A stretch of 64,000 nucleotides of DNA from Solirubrobacter sp963736505 (lineage in GTDB: Bacteria; Actinomycetota; Thermoleophilia; Solirubrobacterales; Solirubrobacteraceae): positions 124,001-188,000 of the forward strand of contig CAVTOZ010000001.1 of assembly GCA_963736505.1 (NCBI GenBank), in the 5' to 3' direction. A program made the position numbers and the translations under genes. The notes beneath the pieces are model-generated. The model saw nothing but the letters and a program-made list of their open reading frames with translations, was not told the origin of the DNA and ran no database searches. Shown piece after piece: positions 44,055-52,431 of the stretch. Within the stretch, counting starts at the first letter, position 1. Each line of letters starts with the position of its first letter.

Positions 44055-46499
44055 TTGACTCGTCGAATCCTCGTCACTGCCCTTGCCAGCGCGGCCGTCT
44101 TCGCGGCCGTGGTGGGCGCTCCCGCGCTGTCCGAAGATCCCACGCCGACGCCCTCGGCGACGGCGGACAGCTCGGCCACGCCCGCGGCCACCCCGACCTC
44201 CGCGCCCGCGGAGACCGCGACGCCGGCCCCGACGGAGGCGCCCACGTCCGCCCCCGCGGACACCGCGACGCCCGATCCGACGCAGACCGCCACCGAGACG
44301 CCGACCGAGACCGCGACGCCCGCCCCCACCGAGACCGCGACCGAGACGGCCCCGACGCCCCCGACCGCCGACACGGCGACCACCGCGGCGCCCACGCCCA
44401 CTCCGACTCCCACGGCCACGCCCGCCGCGACCGCGACGCCCGCCGCCAAGTCCGGCACCAAGGTCAAGCGCGCCGCCAACGTCGCCGCTCCTCAGAACGG
44501 CCAGGCCCGCGAGTGCAAGACGACGACCAAGCATGAGGCTTCGACCTCGACCTCAGCTTCAGGGTGCGTCAAGCCGAAGATCACGGCGGTCGCCGCGCCG
44601 ACGCTGACCAACCACGACGGGTCCCCCGCGCCGAGCAACCCGAGCTACGCGCTGTCGATCCCCGGGCCGGCGAAGGTCGGCGTCCCGAACTTCTTCATCG
44701 ACAAGTTCCGGATTCCTCCGTTCCTGCTCCCGATCTACCAGGCCGCCGGCATGCAGTACGGCATCCGCTGGGAGGTCCTCGCGGGCATCAACGAGATCGA
44801 GACCGACTACGGCCGCAACCTGAACGTCTCCTCCGCCGGCGCGCTGGGCTGGATGCAGTTCATGCCCTCGACCTGGAAGCAGTACGGCGTCGACGCCAAC
44901 TCCGACGGCGTCAAGGACCCCTTCAACCCGGTCGACGCGATCTTCGCGGCCGCGCGCTACCTCAAGGCCGCCGGCGGCGACAAGGACATCCGCAAGGCGA
45001 TCTTCGCCTACAACCACGCCGACTGGTACGTCGACTCCGTGCTGATGCGCGCCCAGGTCGTCGGCGGCATCCCCGGTGACCTCGTGGGCTCGCTCACGGG
45101 CCTCACGCAGGGCCGCTTCCCGGTCCGCGCGAAGGCGACCTACGCCGGCGCGCTGACGAAGGCCGACCGCAAGACCAAGGGCCGCAACGCCGCCATCACG
45201 ATCGAGTCCAAGGCGGAGCGCAAGAGCATCGCGATCTTCGCCAAGGCCGGCTCGCCCGTGATCGCCGTCAACGACGGCAAGGTCGTCAAGCTCGGCCGCA
45301 CCAAGCGCCTCGGCCGCTACGTCGTGCTGCAGGACGTCTACGGCAACACCTACACGTACGCGCACCTGAAGACCGTCGCCAAGACCTATCCGGCGCCCAA
45401 GCCGCGCAAGTCCAAGCGCGCGAGCGACACCGGCTCGCGCCGCCACGGCGCCGAGTCCGACGGGCGCAAGAAGGTCGCGCCCGCCGCCACGCCCGTCCCG
45501 GCCGCCACGCCGCTCGCCGCGACCGCCAAGGTCCGCCTGTTCGCCCACCCGGACCGCACGCAGGCCCGCACCGCCGGCGGCGAGACGCAGCTGAGCGACT
45601 CCGACGCGACGGCCGGCGCCCCGCTCGGGCTCGACCCGAAGGACTTCCGCGCCCGCCCGCTCGTCAAGGGCGCCGCCGTCCTCGGCGGCACGACGCTCGG
45701 CCGCATCGGCACGCAGCCCGACGGCAAGGCGCCGCACCTGCTGTTCGAGATCCGCCCGGCCGGCCGCGGCGCCCCGCGGATCGACCCGAAGCCGATCCTC
45801 GACGGCTGGAAGCTGCTCGAGTCGACCGCGATCTACCGCGCCAAGGGCAAGAACGCGCTGCTCTCGAGCGACGGCGAGGAGCTCTCGATCGGCCAGATCA
45901 TGCTGATGAGCAAGCAGGCGCTGACCAAGCGCGTGCTCGACGACAACCGCATCGGCATCTACGCCTGCGGCCGCGCCGACATCCGCGCCGGCGCGATCGA
46001 CCGCCGCGTGCTGGCGACGCTCGAGTACCTCGCGGTCTCGGGCCTGAAGCCGACGGTCTCCGCGCTCGAGTGCGGCCACAGCCTGATGACGACGTCCGGC
46101 AACGTGTCCGAGCACTCGACCGGCACCGCAGTCGACATCGCCGCCGTCAACGGCATCCCGATCTACGGCCACCAGGGCCCGAACTCGATCACCGACGTGA
46201 CGATCCAGCGGCTGCTGACGCTCCAGGGCACGATGAAGCCGCACCAGATCATCTCGCTGATGACGTTCGCCGGGGCCGACAACACGCTCTCGCTGCCCGA
46301 CCACGACGACCACATCCACGTCGGCTGGCGACCGCTCTACGGCGACAACAAGCAGGCCGCGCGTCAGATCGACGCGATCCTCAAGCCGAAGCAGTGGATC
46401 AAGCTGATCGACCGCCTCGGCAAGATCGACAACCCGAAGGTCGCCGAGCAGCCGTCGAAGTACGCCGTCAAGGTCAAGACGGCGGCCGGCGACGACTGA
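44055..46499 (+). CDS. Exported three-module peptidoglycan hydrolase: lytic transglycosylase, LytM-like, M15-like
   Basis: The 814-aa protein has a signal peptide (ILVTALASAAVFAAVVGAPA) and a Thr/Pro/Ala mucin-like linker (residues about 30-131). A lysozyme-like transglycosylase domain follows: IRWEVLAGINEIETDYG with the catalytic Glu, and SAGALGWMQFMPSTW near 265. A LytM/M23-like region (about 380-450: FAKAGSPVIAVNDGKVV, YTYAHLKTV) lacks the metal-binding HxxxD and HxH histidines and is interrupted by a basic low-complexity insert. The C-terminus matches D,D-/L,D-carboxypeptidase M15: SEHSTGTAVDIA near 686 and DDHIHVGW near 752, supplying His-Asp-His zinc ligands. The start codon is TTG without a clear ribosome-binding site. 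It should cut both glycan strands and stem peptides. Confidence 0.85.
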   Translation: MTRRILVTALASAAVFAAVVGAPALSEDPTPTPSATADSSATPAATPTSAPAETATPAPTEAPTSAPADTATPDPTQTATETPTETATPAPTETATETAPTPPTADTATTAAPTPTPTPTATPAATATPAAKSGTKVKRAANVAAPQNGQARECKTTTKHEASTSTSASGCVKPKITAVAAPTLTNHDGSPAPSNPSYALSIPGPAKVGVPNFFIDKFRIPPFLLPIYQAAGMQYGIRWEVLAGINEIETDYGRNLNVSSAGALGWMQFMPSTWKQYGVDANSDGVKDPFNPVDAIFAAARYLKAAGGDKDIRKAIFAYNHADWYVDSVLMRAQVVGGIPGDLVGSLTGLTQGRFPVRAKATYAGALTKADRKTKGRNAAITIESKAERKSIAIFAKAGSPVIAVNDGKVVKLGRTKRLGRYVVLQDVYGNTYTYAHLKTVAKTYPAPKPRKSKRASDTGSRRHGAESDGRKKVAPAATPVPAATPLAATAKVRLFAHPDRTQARTAGGETQLSDSDATAGAPLGLDPKDFRARPLVKGAAVLGGTTLGRIGTQPDGKAPHLLFEIRPAGRGAPRIDPKPILDGWKLLESTAIYRAKGKNALLSSDGEELSIGQIMLMSKQALTKRVLDDNRIGIYACGRADIRAGAIDRRVLATLEYLAVSGLKPTVSALECGHSLMTTSGNVSEHSTGTAVDIAAVNGIPIYGHQGPNSITDVTIQRLLTLQGTMKPHQIISLMTFAGADNTLSLPDHDDHIHVGWRPLYGDNKQAARQIDAILKPKQWIKLIDRLGKIDNPKVAEQPSKYAVKVKTAAGDD

Positions 46500-47378
46500 T
46501 CAGCGCCAGGCGTCCGCGATCGCCGCGACGTGGCGGTGGTCGGTGCCGCAGCAGCCGCCGAGCAGCTCCAGCGCCGGCAGCCGCTCGCGCAGCGCGCGGT
46601 ACTGCTCGCCGAGCTCGGCCGGATCGCCGGAGTCCAGCGTGTCGGCCTCGTCGAGCTCGGCGTGACTCTTGCGCGACGCGTTCGCGCGCAGGCCGCGGAT
46701 CCGCCCCGTCCAGTCGCCCTCGAGCGCGTGCGCGAAGTGCTCCGGATGCGCGCAGTTGACCATGAAGAACGAGGCCGCCGCGCCGGTCTCGGCGTCGGTC
46801 TGGCGGATCGCGTCGCCGAGCGGCTGGCCGCTCGGAAGCCGGCCGTCGGTCTCGACGGTGAATGACACGACCACGGGGATGAGCGCGGCGTCCGCCGCGC
46901 GGACGATCCCGATCGCCTCCTCGGCGTAGGTCAGCGTCAGCGCGGTCACGACGTCGGCGGCGCCGAGCGCCGCGATCTGGGTCGCGTGGTACGCCTCGGC
47001 CTCGGCGGCGGTCATCCGCTCGCCGGCCACGTAGCCGTCCCCGCGCGGGCCGATCGCCGCGTCGATGGTGATCTCGAGGTCCGGGTTGGCGGCGCGGATC
47101 TCGTGCATGAGCGCGACCGCGCGGCGGTTGGCGGCGTCGAGCTCCTCCGCCGAGTAGCCGAGCCGGGCGCCCCAGTCCGGGCTCGCGCGCCAGGTCGGGG
47201 CGCCGAGCACGAACGGCAGCCCGCGGTCGCGCGCGATCTCCAGGTACGGCTCGTAGTACGCGCGCAACGCGTCCGTGCCGGCCGCCGTGCGCAGCAGGTC
47301 GAAGGCCGCGAAGCACGGGAGCTCGAGGGCGCGGTCGAAGATCAGGACCGTCTCGATGCCGCCGTCGGTGAGCCGCAC
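46500..47378 (-). CDS. Homocysteine S-methyltransferase-family protein
   Basis: The 292-aa TIM-barrel protein has the zinc-thiolate motifs of the Pfam S-methyl_trans family: FFMVNCAHPEHF supplies the first Cys and LLGGCCGTDHRH the Cys pair. The N-terminus LTDGGIETVLIF matches the TDGGxET start seen in the family. Members transfer a methyl group from S-methylmethionine, SAM or betaine to homocysteine; the donor here is unknown. Given the demethylating enzymes near 55 kb, a betaine-type donor is possible but only inferred. GTG 47378 follows GAGAGG at good spacing. It is convergent with the hydrolase gene, with no gap between stops. Confidence 0.88.
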   Translation of the reverse strand: MRLTDGGIETVLIFDRALELPCFAAFDLLRTAAGTDALRAYYEPYLEIARDRGLPFVLGAPTWRASPDWGARLGYSAEELDAANRRAVALMHEIRAANPDLEITIDAAIGPRGDGYVAGERMTAAEAEAYHATQIAALGAADVVTALTLTYAEEAIGIVRAADAALIPVVVSFTVETDGRLPSGQPLGDAIRQTDAETGAAASFFMVNCAHPEHFAHALEGDWTGRIRGLRANASRKSHAELDEADTLDSGDPAELGEQYRALRERLPALELLGGCCGTDHRHVAAIADAWR

Positions 47379-47434
47379 CTCATCATCCTCTCATGCACCC
47401 TTGGTTGCAGACAACCTAAGTAACATCTGGGCAC

Positions 47435-47809
47435 ATGTCCACCGCGGATACGAAGACGCAGATCGAGGCCACGATCGCCGCATTCCAGAAGGAAGTGCCG
47501 GCGCTCGCCAGGCTCAAGCTCGTCTTCGAGCTCGAGCTGCGCGGCCGCGGTGACATCCAGCTGTTCCGCGTCGAGGTCCCCGGCCCGCGCATCACGCGCG
47601 ACATCGCGTCGGACGCCAAGGTCCGCCTCTCGCTCCCGCGCACGGAGTTCAACGAGCTCACCAAGGACGGCTCGATCCGGCACTGGCGCGAGGCGTTCGA
47701 GACCGGCCACGTGAAGGCGACCGGCCCGGCGGAGATCCTCAAGCTGATCCAGAGCGTCGTGCTCAAGCAGGAAGAGCGCACCCGCTCACGCAAGCTGCGC
47801 GTGCGCTGA
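47435..47809 (+). CDS. Small SCP2-like protein
   Basis: The 124-aa protein has an N-terminal helix (KTQIEATIAAFQKEVPAL) and a sheet (LKLVFELELRGRGDIQLF). The C-terminal half resembles SCP2 sterol-carrier domains: VRLSLPRTEFNELTKDGSIR and ETGHVKATGPAEILKLIQSV. SCP2-like proteins bind hydrophobic ligands. No signal peptide. Six bases before ATG 47435 is a run preceded by TAACAT, a possible -10 box for a short-leader or leaderless mRNA. A small dyad (GGTTG-CAGA-CAACC) lies just upstream of that. The next gene follows on the same strand after 30 bp. The fold call is moderate; the ligand is unknown. Confidence 0.6.
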   Translation: MSTADTKTQIEATIAAFQKEVPALARLKLVFELELRGRGDIQLFRVEVPGPRITRDIASDAKVRLSLPRTEFNELTKDGSIRHWREAFETGHVKATGPAEILKLIQSVVLKQEERTRSRKLRVR

Positions 47810-47839
47810 CCCGACCGCGGCCTGCGGTACGGTCGCGCG

Positions 47840-48367
47840 GTGTCTGAGCAGCATCCCCCGCGGCGCCGCCCCGCACCCCACCTCCGCGTCCCGCACGGCG
47901 CGTTCGGCACGGACCGCTTCGGCATCCTGGCCGAGCGCTTCGCCCGCTTCTTCGGAACGCCGAGGTTCATCATCGGGCAGACGATCCTGGTCGCCATCTG
48001 GATCGGCCTCAACGCCGCGGCGCTCAGCCTGCAGTGGGATCCGTACCCGTTCATCCTGCTCAACCTCGCGTTCTCGACCCAGGCGGCCTACGCGGCGCCG
48101 CTGATCCTGCTCGCCCAGACGCGCCAGGCGGATCGCGACAAGATCGCCTCCATGAACCTCGAAGCGCACCGCGACGAGGTCGACGAGCGGCAGCTCGGCT
48201 ACGAGCGCCGGGTGACCGAGGTGATCGCGCGCGAGCAGGCAATGGCCGAGCTGGCCGACCAGCACACGCGCATGCTCGAGCAGAACACGCAGCTCACCGA
48301 GCAGATCGCTGTGCTCACGCGCGAGCTGCACACGCGTCTGTGCGGGGACGATCCGCCCGCCAGATGA
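47840..48367 (+). CDS. DUF1003 family membrane protein
   Basis: The 175-aa protein matches DUF1003. A short basic N-terminus precedes FGTDRFGILAERFARFFGTP. Two transmembrane helices follow (FIIGQTILVAIWIGLNAAAL and FILLNLAFSTQAAYAAPLIL), with the characteristic NLAFSTQAAYAAPLILLAQ turn. Then come RQADRDKIASMNLEAHRDE and a coiled-coil-prone helix to the end (QHTRMLEQNTQLTEQIAVLT). The family's function is unknown, though it is often linked to cytoplasmic membrane stress. The start is GTG 47840. Spacing suggests co-transcription with the SCP2-like gene. Confidence 0.9.
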   Translation: MSEQHPPRRRPAPHLRVPHGAFGTDRFGILAERFARFFGTPRFIIGQTILVAIWIGLNAAALSLQWDPYPFILLNLAFSTQAAYAAPLILLAQTRQADRDKIASMNLEAHRDEVDERQLGYERRVTEVIAREQAMAELADQHTRMLEQNTQLTEQIAVLTRELHTRLCGDDPPAR

Positions 48368-48412
48368 CAGGATTCTTCGCTTCTGCGGGACAAATCTGCT
48401 TACCCTCTTGGC

Positions 48413-50029
48413 GTGGCAATCCGTCTCGCGCCGTCGCCGCGCACCCCTGAGCCGGCCGCGCGGCGTCGCCGCCGGCCCGTCCTGCTGATCGGCTTCGGCG
48501 TCGTCGTCGTCGCCCTGCTGGCCCTGACCGCGGTCGTCGAGTGGTCCGGCGCCTCGCTCGCCGGCGACCCGTCGGCGCTCGCCCGGGTCGAGGTCCAGAC
48601 GTTCGGCGGCGCGCTGCTGAGCGCCCGCGCGATCGCCCCGGACGGCCGTGCGATCCCGCTCGCCGTCGCCGGCGGGCGCCTGACGCCGAGGGAGAAGCTC
48701 GCGCCCGGCACGCAGGTGACGGTGCAGGTCGTGATGCGCCGGCCCGGCTGGGACGCGTGGCTGATCGGCAAGACGCGCACGGAGCGGCTGAAGGTGGTCG
48801 CGCCCGTCGCGCACGTGCGCGAGCAGTGGGTCACCGGCTCGCCCGTCCAGGTCAGCTTCAGCGAGCCCGTGACCAGCGTGTCGTACGCGGGCAAGTCGGT
48901 AGGCGGCAAGCGCACGTCGATCTCGATCGCGCCGCCGGCGCCCGCCGGGATGCTGCGCGTCGCCGTGGCCGCGCGCACGTGGGAGCGGCTCGGGCCGGCG
49001 ACCACGGTCCACTACTTCCCGAAGGCCAAGCGCCCCGTCGCGCTGATCACGCCGGCGCCCGGCGGCCGGCTGGACCCGGGCGACCAGCTGCGCATCACGC
49101 TCTCGCAGACGGTCGCCAAGGCGCTCGGCGCGCGCACGCCGAAGCTCTCGCCGAACGTCCCGGGCCACTGGCGGCGGACCAGCGACCACACGCTCGTGTT
49201 CACGCCGTCCGGCGCCGGCGCGCCGCTCGGCAGCCACGTGCAGCTGACGCTCCCCCACACGGTCGCGGCCGCCGACGCGGCCGGGCAGGGCGCGAAGACG
49301 ACGCGGGCGATCAGCTGGACGGTCCCGCCCGCGTCACCGCTGCGGCTCGTCCAGATGCTCGCCGACGGCGGCTACCTGCCGGTGGACTTCAAGCCGACGT
49401 CGGGGACGAAGGTCGCGCGCACGGCGCGCGCCCAGGCGAGCGCCGCCGCCGATCCGCCCAAAGGGCACTTCGCGTGGCGCTACTCGCACACGCCGCCCGA
49501 GCTCAAGAAGCAGTGGGTGCCCGAGACGACGAACGTGATCGTGCGCGGCGCGATCATGATGTTCGAGGACGAGCACCACCTGACCGCCGACGGCCTCGCC
49601 GGCCCCGCGCTGTGGAAGGCGCTGACGGCGGACACGCTCGCCGGCAAGCGCCGCACCGCCGGCTACAGCTACGTCTTCGTCCACCGCAACGTGCCGCAGC
49701 TGATGACGCTGTGGCACAACGGCCACGTGGTCGTGACCTCGCCGGGGAACACCGGCGTCCCCGCCGCGCCGACCGAGCTGGGCACGTTCCCCGTCTTCGA
49801 GCACCTCGAGGTGACGACGATGAGCGGCACCAACCCGGACGGCTCGACGTACAACGACCCGGGGATCAAGTGGGTCAGCTACTTCAACGGCGGCGACGCG
49901 CTGCACACGTTCAACCGCGCCTCGTTCGGGACGCCGCAGAGCCTCGGCTGCGTCGAGCTGCCGGAGGCCGCGGCGAAGAAGATCTGGCCCTACACGCCGA
50001 TCGGCACGCTCGTCACCATCGAGGACTAG
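48413..50029 (+). CDS. L,D-transpeptidase (YkuD) with membrane anchor and Ig-like domains
   Basis: The 538-aa protein has a basic N-terminus and one membrane anchor (PVLLIGFGVVVVALLALTAV). Two or three Ig-like beta domains follow, typical of actinobacterial L,D-transpeptidases. A peptidoglycan-binding-like helix region (HHLTADGLAGPALWKALTAD, about 383-402) precedes the YkuD catalytic domain. The active site LHTFNRASFGTPQSLGCVEL contains the His and the nucleophile Cys 513, so it should form 3-3 peptide cross-links. The start is GTG 48413, six bases after TACCCT, which fits a -10 box of a leaderless message. The last 4 bp overlap the convergent citrate synthase gene. Confidence 0.92.
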   Translation: MAIRLAPSPRTPEPAARRRRRPVLLIGFGVVVVALLALTAVVEWSGASLAGDPSALARVEVQTFGGALLSARAIAPDGRAIPLAVAGGRLTPREKLAPGTQVTVQVVMRRPGWDAWLIGKTRTERLKVVAPVAHVREQWVTGSPVQVSFSEPVTSVSYAGKSVGGKRTSISIAPPAPAGMLRVAVAARTWERLGPATTVHYFPKAKRPVALITPAPGGRLDPGDQLRITLSQTVAKALGARTPKLSPNVPGHWRRTSDHTLVFTPSGAGAPLGSHVQLTLPHTVAAADAAGQGAKTTRAISWTVPPASPLRLVQMLADGGYLPVDFKPTSGTKVARTARAQASAAADPPKGHFAWRYSHTPPELKKQWVPETTNVIVRGAIMMFEDEHHLTADGLAGPALWKALTADTLAGKRRTAGYSYVFVHRNVPQLMTLWHNGHVVVTSPGNTGVPAAPTELGTFPVFEHLEVTTMSGTNPDGSTYNDPGIKWVSYFNGGDALHTFNRASFGTPQSLGCVELPEAAAKKIWPYTPIGTLVTIED

Positions 50030-51117
50030 CCCGCGGGAAGCGCTCGCGGCGGTTCGCCGACGTAGACCGCGCTCGGGCGGATCAGCCGGCCCGAGCGCTT
50101 CTGCTCGAGGATGTGGGCCGACCAGCCCGCCGTGCGGGCGCAGACGAACAGCGGCGTGAACAGCTCCGGCGGGACCTGCGCGTGGTCGAGCACGACGGCC
50201 GACCAGAACTCGACGTTGGTCGCGAGCACGCGGTCGGGCTTGCGGGCGGCGAGCTCGTCGAGCGCGGCGCGCTCGACGGCCTCGGCGACGTCGATCCGGC
50301 GCGAGTCGAGCTCGCGCGCGGTCCGGCGCAGCACGCGGGCGCGCGGGTCCTCGGCGCGGTAGACGCGGTGGCCGAAGCCCATCAGGCGCTCGCCGCGGTC
50401 GAGCACGCGGCGGACGTAGCGCGTCGCGTCGCCCTCGTGCTCGACGTCGTCGAGCATCTTCAGCACGCGCGCGGGGGCGCCGCCGTGGAGCGGGCCGGAC
50501 AGCGCGCCGACCGCGGCTGAGAGGGCGGCGGCGACGTCGGCGCCGGTCGAGGCGACGATGCGCGCGGTGAACGTGGAGGCGTTCATGCCGTGCTCGGCGG
50601 CGGTGATCCAGTACGCGTCGATCGCCTTCACGTGCGACGGGTCGGCCTCGCCGCGCCAGCGGCGGACGAAGCGCTCGGGGATGCTCGTCGCCTGGTCGAT
50701 CTCGGCCTGCGGGACGGGCGGGCGCCCGGCGCCGCGGGCGGACTGGGCGACGAATGAGAGCGCCATGACGGACGCGCGCGCGAGGTCCTCGCGCGCCTGG
50801 CCGGCGTCGATGTCGATCAGCTGGCGCAGGCCCCACTCGGGCGCGAGCTGCGCGAGCGCGGCCTGGACGTCGACCCGCGGGTCGCCGCTGCGGTGGTTGA
50901 GGGAGTGCGGCTCGGCCGCGGGAAGACCGGGGCGCGGCGAGCCGTCGACGAGCAGGCCCCAGACCTGCTCGAACGGGACGCGGCCTACGAGGTCCTCGAC
51001 GTCGACGCCGCGGTAGCGCAGCGCGCCGCCCTCGCGGTCGGGCTCGGCGATCTCGGTGGCGAACGCCACCACGCCCTCGAGGCCCTCGTTGACCTCTGTT
51101 CCGATGGTTGTGCTCAT
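50026..51117 (-). CDS. Citrate synthase (CitA/citrate synthase 2 type)
   Basis: The 363-aa protein is a citrate synthase-fold enzyme condensing oxaloacetate and acetyl-CoA (or propionyl-CoA). It has LRYRGVDVEDLVGRVPFEQV, AAEHGMNASTFTARI (first catalytic His), GALSGPLHGGAPARVLKML (second His), LMGFGHRVYRAEDPRARVL and TNVEFWSAVVLD. In the last motif Glu replaces the more common Asp, as in other short actinobacterial citrate synthases. Start ATG 51117. Its start faces the HTH-citrate synthase gene across 39 bp that hold a dyad. The two proteins share the fold and may regulate or partner each other. Confidence 0.9.
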   Translation of the reverse strand: MSTTIGTEVNEGLEGVVAFATEIAEPDREGGALRYRGVDVEDLVGRVPFEQVWGLLVDGSPRPGLPAAEPHSLNHRSGDPRVDVQAALAQLAPEWGLRQLIDIDAGQAREDLARASVMALSFVAQSARGAGRPPVPQAEIDQATSIPERFVRRWRGEADPSHVKAIDAYWITAAEHGMNASTFTARIVASTGADVAAALSAAVGALSGPLHGGAPARVLKMLDDVEHEGDATRYVRRVLDRGERLMGFGHRVYRAEDPRARVLRRTARELDSRRIDVAEAVERAALDELAARKPDRVLATNVEFWSAVVLDHAQVPPELFTPLFVCARTAGWSAHILEQKRSGRLIRPSAVYVGEPPRALPAG

Positions 51118-51138
51118 GGATCGAGTGTGGCATCGTTG

Positions 51139-51163
51139 TCAACGTTGATCGAATCAATGTTGA
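51139..51163. promoter_or_regulatory. 25-bp dyad overlapping the start codon of the HTH-citrate synthase gene
   Basis: TCAACGTTGA (51139-51148) is a perfect palindrome, TCAATGTTGA (51154-51163) a near-perfect one, and between them TTGAT-CGA-ATCAA (51146-51158) is also a perfect dyad. The whole block is close to symmetric around CGA at 51151-51153. It lies in the 39-bp divergent interval and covers ATG 51157, so a bound protein would block both genes. Confidence 0.55.
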
Positions 51164-52410
51164 GTGCGGATGACGCCGCGCGGCGGCTGGGCGTGAAGCC
51201 CGAGACGCTGTACGCGTACGTCAGCCGCGGCATGCTCACCCGCCACCGCGCGCCGGACGGCCGCCGCTCCCTGTTCGAGCGCGCGGAGATCGAGCGCCTC
51301 GCCGCCCGCAGCCGCCGCGGAGGCCGCGCAGGCGCGCTCGAGCTCGTCGTCGACACCCAGCTCACGCTGATCGACCCCGAGGGCGCGCTCTACTACCGCG
51401 GCCACGACGCGACCCGGCTGGCGCGCGAGAAGACGTACGAGGAGGTCGCGGAGCTGCTGTGGCGCGACGAAGACGGCGCGGAGGCATCGGGCGGCGCGGA
51501 GACCGCGGGCGGCGCGGCGATGTCGGGCGGCGGCCACGACGGTCCGGCGGCCGCCGGCGGCGAGCCGTGGCTCGCGTCGGGAGGCGGCGCCGTGGCCGCG
51601 GCCGGCGCGGCGATCGCTCCCGGGGCGCGGCTGGCGGACCGGCTGCGTGTGATCGTGGCGCTCGCGGCGGCGGCGGACCCGCTGCGCAACGATCTCCGGC
51701 CCGCGGCGGTGAGGCATGTGGCGCGCGGGCTGATCGCGGGGACGGTCGACGGGCTCCCGCGGCTGTCGGAGCCGGCCGGCGCGACGATCGCGGCGCGGCT
51801 CTGGTCGCGGCTGCACCCGCAGCCGCCGGCGCCCGACGAGCTGCACGTGCTCAACGCCGCGCTCGTCCTGCTCGCCGACCACGAGCTCGCGGTCTCGGCG
51901 CTCGCCGCGCGCGTCGCCGCGAGCGCGTGGGCGGACCCGTACCTGGTCGTGCTCGCCGGCCTCGCGGCGCTCGGCGGGCCGCTGCACGGCGGCGCGCCCG
52001 GCACGGTCGAGCGGCTGCTGGCGCCGATCCGCGAGCCGGGCGAGGTCGCGGCCGCGCTCGGCGAGCGGCTGTCGGGCGGCGAGCCGCTGCCCGGCTTCGG
52101 CCACAAGGTCTACCGCGGCACCGACCCGCGCGCGGACGCGCTGCTGCAGCTCCTGCGCGCGGCGGCGCCGCCGCGGCTCGCCATCGCCGAGGAGGTGCTC
52201 GCGCTCGCCGGCCGCCACGACGGCCCGAAGCCGAACGTGGACCTCGCGCTCGGCGCGATGACCGACGCGTTCGGGTTCGTCCCCGGCTCAGCCGAGGCGA
52301 TCTTCGCGGTCGCTCGCAGCGCGGGCTTCATCGCCCACGCGCTCGAGGAGTACCCCTACCGCCTGCGCTTCCGTCCGCGGGCGGCGTACGTCGGCCCGGC
52401 GCCGCGCTGA
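51157..52410 (+). CDS. Citrate synthase-like protein with N-terminal helix-turn-helix
   Basis: The 417-aa protein begins with a MerR/excisionase-type DNA-binding domain (MLSADDAARRLGVKPETLYA, SRGMLTRHRAPDGRRSLFER, about residues 1-50). A citrate synthase fold follows: LTLIDPEGALYYRGHDAT, DHELAVSALAARV (His), GGPLHGGAPGTVERLL (His), LPGFGHKVYRGTDPRADALL and PKPNVDLALGAMTDAF (Asp). All three catalytic residues appear present, so it may be enzyme, regulator or both. A Gly/Ala-rich insert of about 50 residues (GGAETAGGAAMSGGG) interrupts the first third. It is divergent from a plain citrate synthase. ATG 51157 lies in the dyad; TTG 51145 is an alternative start. Sensing of oxaloacetate or acyl-CoA is inferred. 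Confidence 0.88.
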   Translation: MLSADDAARRLGVKPETLYAYVSRGMLTRHRAPDGRRSLFERAEIERLAARSRRGGRAGALELVVDTQLTLIDPEGALYYRGHDATRLAREKTYEEVAELLWRDEDGAEASGGAETAGGAAMSGGGHDGPAAAGGEPWLASGGGAVAAAGAAIAPGARLADRLRVIVALAAAADPLRNDLRPAAVRHVARGLIAGTVDGLPRLSEPAGATIAARLWSRLHPQPPAPDELHVLNAALVLLADHELAVSALAARVAASAWADPYLVVLAGLAALGGPLHGGAPGTVERLLAPIREPGEVAAALGERLSGGEPLPGFGHKVYRGTDPRADALLQLLRAAAPPRLAIAEEVLALAGRHDGPKPNVDLALGAMTDAFGFVPGSAEAIFAVARSAGFIAHALEEYPYRLRFRPRAAYVGPAPR

Positions 52411-52431
52411 GCGCGGCACCGGGCGCAGCGA

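Noticed and set aside
44130..44460. Repetitive ACGCC/GAGACC tract as a possible tandem DNA repeat or CRISPR-like array
   Set aside because: The units are irregular and encode a Thr/Pro/Ala linker in frame in an exported protein. There are no conserved spacers or repeats of CRISPR length.
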